Shown here: piece by piece, positions 24,136-30,361 of the stretch
How the letters are laid out: the number at the start of each line of letters is the position of its first letter
Numbering within the stretch: the stretch's first letter is position 1
Source of the DNA: CAYQAJ01 sp964415245
Lineage (GTDB): Bacteria > Planctomycetota > Planctomycetia > Pirellulales > Pirellulaceae
Assembly: GCA_964415245.1 (NCBI GenBank)
Contig: CAYQAJ010000028.1
Span: 1 to 30,361, forward strand
DNA length: 30,361 nt
Reading direction: 5' to 3'
Made by a program: the position numbers and the translations under genes
The notes under the pieces: generated by a model
The model's input: the letters and a program-made list of their open reading frames with translations, nothing else
Told to the model about the DNA's origin: nothing
The model's database searches: none

Positions 24136-25638
24136 CTATCCCGCCGAAAGTCCCCGATCCGCCGCGTCCTGGTCGCGCTGATACAACGCCAGCGTCGCTT
24201 CAAACGTCTCGGGTGCGATTTGCCACGCCGGCTCCCCTTCGCGATGCGCGTTGGCGTGCGCCACCAGCAGGCGGTACATGAACTTGAACAGGTGCCGCGG
24301 CACGCGCAAGGAACGCATGGCCTCGATCAGCCGCTGATCGCTAACCGAATCGGCCAACAGGTCGCGCAGCCGCGGCGACGCTCCGTCCTCGGCACAGGCC
24401 TGCATGCGGGCGTTGGCCACGTCGTACAGCGATTCGCCCGACCACGCGAACGACGTAATCATGTTCTGCTTGTCGAGCCGGGCCCGCTGGTAGAATTCGC
24501 GGTCTTCGCGCTCGACGAAGCGCAACAGCTCGACCGGAAGCATTAGCTTCAACCCCAATCCCGGGTGCTTGAGAAACTTGTTGTCGAGCATCGGCCATAG
24601 CAGGGCTTTCATCAATTCGGGCGACCCGTTGACGAGGTACGGTTCGTCGACCCGATCGACCAGCACGGCGATGCCCGAATAGCCGAGCGCTTGCAGTATG
24701 CCCTGGAACTTGCACAACAGCTCGTAGCGGTCGTCGCTGCGGTCCTTGTTAGGGAGCGGTTGGCCGTCGATCTCGGCGCTGGTGAAGTGCATCAGTACCT
24801 GCCGCAGCGGGTTCGACTGTCGGTTGCCCACCCGTAGGTGCGACGCGATTCCCACGGCCAAAATGCCGCGTCGGACCATCCGCCACAATCGCGGGGCCCA
24901 CGCGACCGCCAACAGCGATAGATAAATCCAGAAGTGCGCCAGCCAGCCCCACTGGGCATTCGTAAGGAGCGCGACGACGATCGCGGCCACGACCACGGTC
25001 CCGCCAATCCCCACCGCCAGGTCCCAGTGCGACCGCCACGTGCCGAAGTGCAATCGCCGCCGGAGCCGATGCCACCGCCCTTTGAACGTCTCGGCCGTCG
25101 ACTGGTCGTAACATGCCGCTAACAGCAGAAGATCGCGCGACTGGTGCCGGTCGAGCGCATCGACACGCTCGGGGTCGACTTTCACATCGACGGTCGCACC
25201 GGGATGCTTCACTTCGAGAATGGCGTCGACCAGCCCGGTCACACCCAGCGAAAGAATCGCGTCGATGTGGTCCCACAGCTTCCAGTGCGCAAGCACGCGG
25301 TCGATGCCCCGGTGCCGCAGAAATCGCTCGCGGAAGCGGTCGAGAAACGGGTTGAAGTCGTCGTACTCGATGACAAACACGCGGCCTTCGGGCGTGCGGC
25401 GGTTGTGCTGCGCCAAACGGCGGACGATCTGCAGCCGCATGGCCGTCTTGCCCGACCCCTTCTCGCCGAAGACGACCGCCGTGGCCGGCTCGCGGGGATC
25501 GCCGTACACCTTGTCCCACGCCGGATGGTAGGTGCTCTCGATGCAGAAGTCCTTGAACACCGGGTCGGTCTGCGCATCCTCCTCGGCGAAGGGATTGCGG
25601 ATGACGTGATGATGCTCGAGGAGTTGTTGGATACGCAT
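24136..25638 (-). CDS. Membrane P-loop ATPase, KAP/STAND-like, unknown role
   Basis: 500 residues. The N-terminus carries RNPFAEEDAQ, then Walker A GEKGSGKT (58-65). Walker B is GIAVLVDRVDEP, with acidic residues at 331-332. Between them, at about residues 205-250, are two hydrophobic segments separated by a short turn around NAQWGW, so the nucleotide-binding domain is split by a membrane hairpin. That topology is characteristic of the KAP family of predicted NTPases, where the membrane segments are inserted in the P-loop domain. The C-terminal third (about 380-480) is helical with SLRVPRHLFKFMYRLL. KAP NTPases are thought to organise membrane-associated complexes; no partner is identified here. 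It is not an ABC or typical AAA+ protease. Confidence 0.75.
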   Translation of the reverse strand: MRIQQLLEHHHVIRNPFAEEDAQTDPVFKDFCIESTYHPAWDKVYGDPREPATAVVFGEKGSGKTAMRLQIVRRLAQHNRRTPEGRVFVIEYDDFNPFLDRFRERFLRHRGIDRVLAHWKLWDHIDAILSLGVTGLVDAILEVKHPGATVDVKVDPERVDALDRHQSRDLLLLAACYDQSTAETFKGRWHRLRRRLHFGTWRSHWDLAVGIGGTVVVAAIVVALLTNAQWGWLAHFWIYLSLLAVAWAPRLWRMVRRGILAVGIASHLRVGNRQSNPLRQVLMHFTSAEIDGQPLPNKDRSDDRYELLCKFQGILQALGYSGIAVLVDRVDEPYLVNGSPELMKALLWPMLDNKFLKHPGLGLKLMLPVELLRFVEREDREFYQRARLDKQNMITSFAWSGESLYDVANARMQACAEDGASPRLRDLLADSVSDQRLIEAMRSLRVPRHLFKFMYRLLVAHANAHREGEPAWQIAPETFEATLALYQRDQDAADRGLSAG

Positions 25639-25667
25639 ATGGTGCTGCCTACCGAATCGGCGCTGTT

Positions 25668-25804
25668 AGTTTTCAGTTTTCAGTTGCCGGACGTAAGTTG
25701 TCAGTTGTTGGTGGCTCGTTGTCAGCGCTGTCCTTCCCTGCAACTAACAACCAACAACTAACGACGCGCCTCCTCCGACTGAAAACTGAACACTGAAAAC
25801 TGAA
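25668..25804. repeat. Composite mirrored heptamer array
   Basis: The left half 25668-25723 keeps a strict 7-bp phase through eight units: AGTTTTC twice, then AGTTGCC, GGACGTA, AGTTGTC, AGTTGTT, GGTGGCT, CGTTGTC. The right half 25742-25804 keeps phase through nine units: AACTAAC, AACCAAC, AACTAAC, two diverged units, then four of the AACTGAA type. The right half is the reverse complement of the left in type order, so two different unit families are mirrored around a 16-24-bp centre. It fills the 214-bp spacer between two minus-strand genes. Confidence 0.9.
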
Positions 25805-25852
25805 AACCCGCCTCCCTCCCACTTCAGACGAACGTACCAGTCGAAGTAACCA

Positions 25853-26662
25853 TCACCAGTGCATCACCTGCCCGCCGTCGACGTTGATCGTCTGCCCCGT
25901 GATGTTCTTCGCCTGCTCCGACGCGAGGAACACGGCCAGCGCCGCCACGTCCTCCGGCTCCTGCCACCGCCCCAGCGGCGTTACCTTGCGAATCTTTTCC
26001 GCCGTCCACTCTTCGTACGACATTCTCGCTTGCTCGGGCTGCTGATTGAACCAGGCTTGCCACACCGATCGGTTGAGCGGCGTTTGCACCATGCCGGGGC
26101 AGATCGTGTTGACGCGTACGTTGTGCGGAGCCAAGTCGCGCGCGGCGCACTGCGCGAAATTGATGAGGGCCGCCTTGGCGGCGCTGTACGGCGGGTCGGT
26201 CTGCGAACCGATCTGCGCGGCCACCGACGAAAGGAATAGCAGCGTCCCTTTCCGCGATGCGACCATGGCCGGCGCAAAGGCGTGGGCCGCGTTGACGGCG
26301 CCCACCAGATTCACCTTCAATACGCAGTCCCAGTCGGCCGGCTCCAGGTTCCAGAACGGAAAGCCGAATTTGCCTGAGCCCAACCCGGCGGCATACACCA
26401 GGTGCCGACACGCGCCGAGCTCGCCAGCCACTTGCCGCTCTGCCGTTTGCATGGCGGCGTAGTCGGTCGCGTCGGCCGCCAGACCGAGCACGGGCACACC
26501 GAATCGCCCCGCCAGCTCATCGGCTGCCTGCTGCACCGACGATGCCACGTCGATCAGCGCCACCTGCGCCCGCTCCTGGGCAAACGCCTCGCCGATAGCG
26601 CGGCCGATGCCGCTGGCCCCGCCGATCACCACGGCCGTCTGTTCGGCAAGATTCAGGTCCAA
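25853..26662 (-). CDS. Short-chain dehydrogenase/reductase (classical SDR)
   Basis: 269 residues if started at TTG 26662. The Rossmann motif TAVVIGGASGIGRAIG begins at residue 9, as usual for classical SDRs, with Asp at the end of beta-2 (ALIDVAS) indicating NAD(H) preference. The catalytic set is Asn in the KVNLVGAVNAAHAF helix, Ser146 (FLSSVAAQ), Tyr159 and Lys163 (YSAAK). The C-terminus has the ITGQTINVDGGQ tail of this family. The TTG start is preferred over an upstream in-frame GTG at 26797: it has a GGGGGG ribosome site about 9 bp before it, and a promoter candidate lies inside the would-be extension. The substrate is a secondary alcohol or ketone that cannot be specified. Confidence 0.87.
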   Translation of the reverse strand: MDLNLAEQTAVVIGGASGIGRAIGEAFAQERAQVALIDVASSVQQAADELAGRFGVPVLGLAADATDYAAMQTAERQVAGELGACRHLVYAAGLGSGKFGFPFWNLEPADWDCVLKVNLVGAVNAAHAFAPAMVASRKGTLLFLSSVAAQIGSQTDPPYSAAKAALINFAQCAARDLAPHNVRVNTICPGMVQTPLNRSVWQAWFNQQPEQARMSYEEWTAEKIRKVTPLGRWQEPEDVAALAVFLASEQAKNITGQTINVDGGQVMHW

Positions 26663-26983
26663 GTGCTCGCCCCCCTGGATTTCCCGAACGGCGGCCGACG
26701 ATCCGGCGTCGCTCGTAGCGTCTACTGCGACGCCCAGTATCGGCCTGCCAAGCGATTCTGACAAGAAAGCGGACCAGAATCGGCCCGGATTCGCCACCGG
26801 GAAATCGGCCCGCCTGCTTCACTTTTCGCCGCCCGGCGATCAAAATGAATAAATTGCAAAGTGGGGCCGCCGGAACTCACCGCGCATCGGTGGCGTCGTA
26901 GCTAGCGGCCGATCGCGCGCGAGCTGCGCATTGTGGCAACGTAGCAAAGTGAATCAGGGGTTTCCTCATAGGGGTCGCGTGTC
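26663..26983. other. Divergent spacer of 321 bp
   Basis: The spacer between the SDR start and the LecA-like gene start contains the minus-strand promoter candidate at 26736-26764. No clear plus-strand promoter is visible; AGGGG at 26966-26970 is a weak ribosome site for the ATG at 26984. It contains no heptamer repeat. Confidence 0.5.
26736..26764 (-). promoter_or_regulatory. Candidate promoter of the SDR gene
   Basis: On the minus strand TTGTCA (26759-26764, 5/6) and GATACT (26736-26741, 4/6) are separated by exactly 17 bp. It lies 74 bp before the TTG start and would be inside the coding sequence if the GTG at 26797 were used. Confidence 0.5.
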
Positions 26984-28183
26984 ATGATCCGTTTACCAGT
27001 CTGTGCGCTCGCCGCGCTCGGAATGTTCGTTGCCTTCAGCACGGCCACGGCCCAGTTTGATCAGGTGCAGCGGCTCGAGCAGCGCATCCGCGGTCCACGA
27101 GCCGTCCCCGCGCGCCAGGCCGCCGATCCCTTCAGGGGCGGCGCCGATCCCTTCAGCGACGACGCAACGCCCGCCGCAAGCACCGAAGAACCCGCCGCCG
27201 CGGAAGAGAACGCCGACGACGAAGCGGCCGTCACGACCGAAGCCGCCGCGCCCGTCAGCCCGCGAGCCATTCGCATGAACCTGCTCGACGGGTCGATCAT
27301 CACGGGCGAGCTCTCGGTCGACGAGATCACGGTCGAAACGGAGTTCGGCCCGCTTACCGTCCCGGTGGCCAATATCCGCAGCATCGTGCCCGGGCTCGAC
27401 AGCAGCACGGGCACGGCATCGCAGATCGAAAAGCAGATCGAAGACCTCGGCTCCGACGACTACCAGGTTCGCGAGAAAGCGCACAAGGACCTGGTGAAGT
27501 GGGGTACCCGCATCCGCGGCGAGCTGACCCGCTACACAAACGACGACAACGCCGAACGCAAGCGGCACATTACCGAAATCCTCAAGGAGTTCGACGAGCT
27601 GGCCGAGGACTACGACGAATTCGATGAGGGGCAGCGGCCTCGCGAATGGATTCGCGGCGACACCGTCGTCACCACCGAGTTCACCATCGTGGGACGCGTG
27701 GCCCAGTCCTCGTTCGACGTGGCCAGCAAGTACGGAACCCTTACCGTCAAATTAGCCGACATCCGCTCGGCCGACCGCCCCACCGGCAGCAAGCCCGAGA
27801 TTCGCCGCAACGTTAACGTTGATGGGAACAGCCTGGCGCAGCGCGGCTTCAAGTCGTCGGGCATCCGGGTCGAGGCGGGCGACAAGATCAGCATCACGGC
27901 CGAGGGGCAAGTCGTGATGAGTCCCTGGGGGAGCAATCAATCGTCGACTCCCGACGGCGCCGCGAACTTTGGCTGGTACATCCCCAACGAGATTCCCACC
28001 GGAGCGCTGGTCGCACAGATCGGCAATAGCGGCAAGATCTTTAAGGTGGGCAGCAAGCACACGTTCACCGCCACCAAGTCGGGCACGCTCAACTTTGCCG
28101 TGGCCATGCAGAACGAATACTCCCAGAATGGTTACGCCTTTCCCGGGCAGTACCGCGTGCGGATCAAGGTGAATCCGAAATAG
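26984..28183 (+). CDS. Secreted protein with C-terminal LecA (PA-IL)-like domain
   Basis: 399 residues with a signal peptide ending near TATAQF (residue 24). Residues 45-93 are an acidic, Ala/Pro-rich linker containing a 7-residue repeat, ADPFRGG/ADPFSDD. Two related beta units follow: DGSIITGELSVDEITVETEF with GPLTVPVANIRSIVP (102-136), and a weaker copy at about 226-265 ending LTVKLADIRS. Between them is a HEAT-like helical stretch, LGSDDYQVREKAHKDLVKWG (155-174). Residues about 276-398 resemble LecA/PA-IL, the galactophilic beta-sandwich lectin: GIRVEAGDKISITAEG, TPDG, IPTGALVAQIG, FKVGSKHTFTA and a final NEYSQNGYAFPGQYRV, where LecA has its calcium and sugar loop. Cell-surface sugar binding is plausible, not shown. 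Confidence 0.82.
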   Translation: MIRLPVCALAALGMFVAFSTATAQFDQVQRLEQRIRGPRAVPARQAADPFRGGADPFSDDATPAASTEEPAAAEENADDEAAVTTEAAAPVSPRAIRMNLLDGSIITGELSVDEITVETEFGPLTVPVANIRSIVPGLDSSTGTASQIEKQIEDLGSDDYQVREKAHKDLVKWGTRIRGELTRYTNDDNAERKRHITEILKEFDELAEDYDEFDEGQRPREWIRGDTVVTTEFTIVGRVAQSSFDVASKYGTLTVKLADIRSADRPTGSKPEIRRNVNVDGNSLAQRGFKSSGIRVEAGDKISITAEGQVVMSPWGSNQSSTPDGAANFGWYIPNEIPTGALVAQIGNSGKIFKVGSKHTFTATKSGTLNFAVAMQNEYSQNGYAFPGQYRVRIKVNPK

Positions 28184-28187
28184 GTCG

Positions 28188-28287
28188 NNNNNNNNNNNNN
28201 NNNNNNNNNNNNNNNNNNNNNNNNNNNNNNNNNNNNNNNNNNNNNNNNNNNNNNNNNNNNNNNNNNNNNNNNNNNNNNNNNNNNNNN
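28188..28287. other. Assembly gap (100 N) between convergent stops
   Basis: Exactly 100 undetermined bases. The flanks TAGGTCG (28181-28187) and CGACCTA (28288-28294) are reverse complements of each other and include both TAG stop codons. The gap may therefore span a hairpin or inverted repeat that broke the assembly. Confidence 0.97.
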
Positions 28288-28291
28288 CGAC

Positions 28292-28741
28292 CTACGTGGT
28301 CGGCTCGGTCGACTCTTGGGGCCGTTTGTTTCTCAGTTCCGGCACCACGCTCAACAGCCAGTTTTCAAGCTCATCCTTGGGCAAAGCGCCCGTCATGCGG
28401 CCGACCACCTTGCCGTTGTGGAACACGATCAACGTGGGAATGGATTGAATCCCGTAACGCTGGGCCAGTTGCTTGTTGTCGTCGACGTTCACCCGCGCAA
28501 CGACGAGCCGATCTTGCCGTTCGCCGGCCAACCGCTCGAGATTCGGCGCCAACTGCCGGCACGGGCCGCACCACGGCGCCCAGAAATCGACCAGCACCGG
28601 CTTCTCGGACGAGAGCACGTCGCTCGAAAAGCTGGCGTCGCTCACTTGAATCGAATACGTGGGACCGTTCCACGTATCGACGTCGCATCCCCCGGCAGCG
28701 AGAAACACAATTGCAATACCAAGAAACATTGAACGTTTCAT
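28292..28741 (-). CDS. Thioredoxin-fold lipoprotein
   Basis: 149 residues. The N-terminus (MKRSMFLGIAIVFLAAGGC) is a lipoprotein signal with the lipid-attachment Cys at residue 19; the -3 residue is Ala rather than Leu, slightly atypical. The mature domain is a complete thioredoxin: VLVDFWAPWCGPC (49-61) with redox Cys58 and Cys61, and the cis-proline motif SIPTLIVF. The short acidic C-terminal tail is rich in Thr/Pro. The CGPC redox motif is that of classical reducing thioredoxins rather than DsbA (CPHC). Anchored in the envelope it would act on extracytoplasmic disulfides, needing an electron donor not seen here. GGGGTGAG upstream may serve as ribosome site. Confidence 0.92.
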   Translation of the reverse strand: MKRSMFLGIAIVFLAAGGCDVDTWNGPTYSIQVSDASFSSDVLSSEKPVLVDFWAPWCGPCRQLAPNLERLAGERQDRLVVARVNVDDNKQLAQRYGIQSIPTLIVFHNGKVVGRMTGALPKDELENWLLSVVPELRNKRPQESTEPTT

Positions 28742-28788
28742 CGCTCACTCACCCCAACTCGACGTATACTCACCCGCCAGTTGTCCGC

Positions 28789-28855
28789 ATCATTGGTCAT
28801 TGAGACATTGGGCATTCGTCATTCCCCAGTCATTCGTCATTAGGCCTTAGTCATT
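28789..28855. repeat. Heptamer array, GTCATT type, single orientation
   Basis: GTCATT or one-base variants begin at 28789, 28796, 28804, 28811, 28818, 28829, 28836, 28843 and 28850: spacing 7 throughout except one 8 and one 11. No inverted partner arm lies nearby. It occupies the 147-bp spacer between the thioredoxin start and the DUF1501 stop, both on the minus strand. Confidence 0.85.
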
Positions 28856-28888
28856 GGACCACGACGGCCCGCCCCGACGCCCAAGGCG

Positions 28889-30286
28889 CTACCTAAGTAT
28901 TGCATCCAGCACGCGGCCGGCAACGTCGGTCAGGCGAAAATCGCGGCCCGCGTACCGATAGGTGAGCCGCGTGTGGTCCAGGCCCAGCAGGTGCAGAATG
29001 GTGGCGTGAAAGTCGTGTACGTGGCAGGGATCGGCCAGAATCTCGATTCCGTACTCGTCGGTTTGGCCGTGGGCCGTTCCCCCTCGCACGCCCGCCCCGG
29101 CCAACAGACACGAGAAAGCGCGGGCATAGTGGTTCCGCCCCTTGGTGCCGGGCGCGTCGGTCCACGGCGTGCGGCCGAACTCGGTGCACACGGCCATTAG
29201 CGTGTCGTCCCACAGGCCGCGCTGTTTCAGATCGCGAATGAGCGCCGCCAATGGCCGGTCGACCCGCTGCGCCTTGGGGCGATGGTCCTGCATGTTGCCG
29301 TGCGAATCCCAGTTGTTGCTGGAGCCCGTGTCGATCAGCTCCACCACCCGCACGCCGCGCTCGACCAGCCGCCGCGCCATCAGGCACTGCCACGCGAACG
29401 AGCGGTTGTCGCCCTGTTCGACGCCGTACCCGGCCAACGTCGCGGCCGACTCGCGCGAGGCGTCGAACACCTCGGGCGCTTCGTGCATCATGCCGTGGGC
29501 CACGTCGAAGCTGGTCATGCGCGCACGAAGATCGAGGTCGCTGGGCCGCGCTTGGGAATAAGCGGTCTCGACGTCGCGGAGCATCGTTCGTTCGAGCTCC
29601 TGCAAAGTGACGCTGCGGGCCGGCGAGCGCAAATCGGGAATCGGCTCATCGCCGGGCACGATCCGCACTCCCTGGTGCAGCGGGGGCAAGAAGCTCGAAT
29701 CCCACACCTGCGAGCCGGCATACGGCATGTTCTCGGCCAGCACGAGGTACGAGGGGAGATTCGGGTTGAACGTGCCCAGGCCATAGCTGAGCCACGACCC
29801 GAGGCTGGGCATGGGCACCGTGGCCGAACCGGTGTGCATGGCCAGGACGGCTTGAAAGTGCTCGACGATGTCGGTGTTCATCGTGCGGATGACGCACAGC
29901 TCGTCGGCCACTTTGCTCAGCTCGGGAAACAGCTCGCTGATCTCCAGCCCCGACTCGCCGCACTTGGTGAACGCGAATGGCGAGCCCATCAGCGGCTGTT
30001 TGTCGACGCCGCGCAGATGCGGGGCATCGACCGTTTTGCCCTCATCGGCCGCAAGCTGAGGCTTGGGATCGAACGTATCGACGTGCGACATGCCGCCGGT
30101 GAGAAACACCATCAACAGGTGTTTGGCCTTGGGCTCGAAGTGCGTGCGCTGGGGAGCCAGCGGATGCCCGTCATGCATCGCCGCCACCTGAAGCAGCCGA
30201 CCGTAAAGCCCGAGCCCACCCGCCGTGGCGGCGCATGCGGAGCCGACGAGAAACGAACGGCGGTTCAACGCATGGTGATTCTTCAT
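28889..30286 (-). CDS. DUF1501 family protein, Tat-exported
   Basis: 465 residues from the ATG at 30286, preferred over an in-frame ATG at 30310 that would overlap the neighbouring reading frame's end. A twin-arginine signal (NRRSFLVGSACAATAGGLGL) starts the protein. The DUF1501 hallmarks are LTGGMSHVDTFDPKP near residue 64, PSLGSWLSYGLG, LPSYLVL, NNWDSH and CTEFGRTPW near residue 360. The fold belongs to the alkaline phosphatase/sulfatase-like superfamily, but the family has no established reaction. In planctomycetes it is commonly encoded next to a DUF1549/DUF1553 (PSD1) protein, and that is so here: the tail of such a gene ends 20 bp upstream in the same direction, implying one operon. AAGGTAG is a weak ribosome site. 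Confidence 0.94.
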   Translation of the reverse strand: MKNHHALNRRSFLVGSACAATAGGLGLYGRLLQVAAMHDGHPLAPQRTHFEPKAKHLLMVFLTGGMSHVDTFDPKPQLAADEGKTVDAPHLRGVDKQPLMGSPFAFTKCGESGLEISELFPELSKVADELCVIRTMNTDIVEHFQAVLAMHTGSATVPMPSLGSWLSYGLGTFNPNLPSYLVLAENMPYAGSQVWDSSFLPPLHQGVRIVPGDEPIPDLRSPARSVTLQELERTMLRDVETAYSQARPSDLDLRARMTSFDVAHGMMHEAPEVFDASRESAATLAGYGVEQGDNRSFAWQCLMARRLVERGVRVVELIDTGSSNNWDSHGNMQDHRPKAQRVDRPLAALIRDLKQRGLWDDTLMAVCTEFGRTPWTDAPGTKGRNHYARAFSCLLAGAGVRGGTAHGQTDEYGIEILADPCHVHDFHATILHLLGLDHTRLTYRYAGRDFRLTDVAGRVLDAILR

Positions 30287-30306
30287 GGCACTACCTTTCA
30301 CTCCAT

Positions 30307-30361
30307 TCACTCCACGTACAAAAACTCGCTCGCCGTCAGCAGTACGCGGGACCAGGCCGAC
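30307..30361 (-). CDS. C-terminal end of a DUF1549/DUF1553 (PSD1-type) protein, cut by window edge
   Basis: Only the last 17 codons are visible. They read SAWSRVLLTASEFLYVE and end in TGA (30307-30309). This matches the typical DUF1553 terminus, where an AW-x-x-(L)-x-RVLL-x-x-NEFLYV-type sequence closes the protein. Twenty bases separate this stop from the DUF1501 start, consistent with the common planctomycete two-gene operon of PSD1-type and DUF1501 proteins. Confidence 0.75.
   Translation of the reverse strand, partial: SAWSRVLLTASEFLYVE

Noticed and set aside
10605..28855. Heptamer arrays as CRISPR arrays
   Set aside because: Units are 7 bp with no unique 30-bp spacers, and no cas genes are present.

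Overview
The window looks like a draft-assembly contig from a planctomycete, most likely Pirellulales-like. The evidence is the family content: a DUF1501 Tat-exported protein directly downstream of the last codons of a DUF1553-type protein, a BlaI/M56 regulator pair, large secreted proteins with HEAT, LecA-like and TPR regions, a DUF3857-transglutaminase protein, high GC, and few Shine-Dalgarno sites. Two 100-N blocks (3879-3978 and 28188-28287) are scaffold gaps. I saw no tRNA, rRNA, CRISPR array, insertion sequence or prophage.

Layout. 1-3537 is the 3' part of a fused HyuA-HyuB (5-oxoprolinase/hydantoinase) gene. 3579-9787 holds a BlaI repressor with its own promoter and a palindromic candidate operator, a gap, an M56 (BlaR1-like) membrane peptidase, and a 1378-residue lipoprotein. 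9949-13013 (minus) holds a zinc-ribbon membrane peptide, a Tat-exported intradiol dioxygenase and an MFS exporter. 13228-16231 (plus) holds a PaaK-like adenylate-forming ligase overlapping by 4 bp a PLP enzyme of the cysteine-desulfurase fold that lacks the usual loop cysteine, then a DUF971 zinc protein. 16232-22630 (minus) holds lepA, a ROK sugar kinase and a transglutaminase/TPR protein. 22834-26662 holds a secreted HEAT protein (plus), a membrane P-loop ATPase (minus) and an SDR oxidoreductase (minus). 26984-30361 holds a secreted LecA-like protein (plus), then a thioredoxin lipoprotein, the DUF1501 protein and the DUF1553 tail (all minus).

The strongest unexplained signal is not a gene. 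Eight of the thirteen intergenic spacers of about 90 bp or more carry short degenerate tandem arrays with a strict 7-bp period. At least five of these are arranged as two arms in inverted orientation, so they can fold into hairpins. Several unit families occur (AACTGAA, GTTGTCA, TGCAGAA, GTCATTN, ATGACCA and others), but the architecture is the same. They lie in tandem or convergent spacers and in none of the three divergent promoter spacers. They resemble in style the heptameric short tandem repeats known from filamentous cyanobacteria; a function here is inference.
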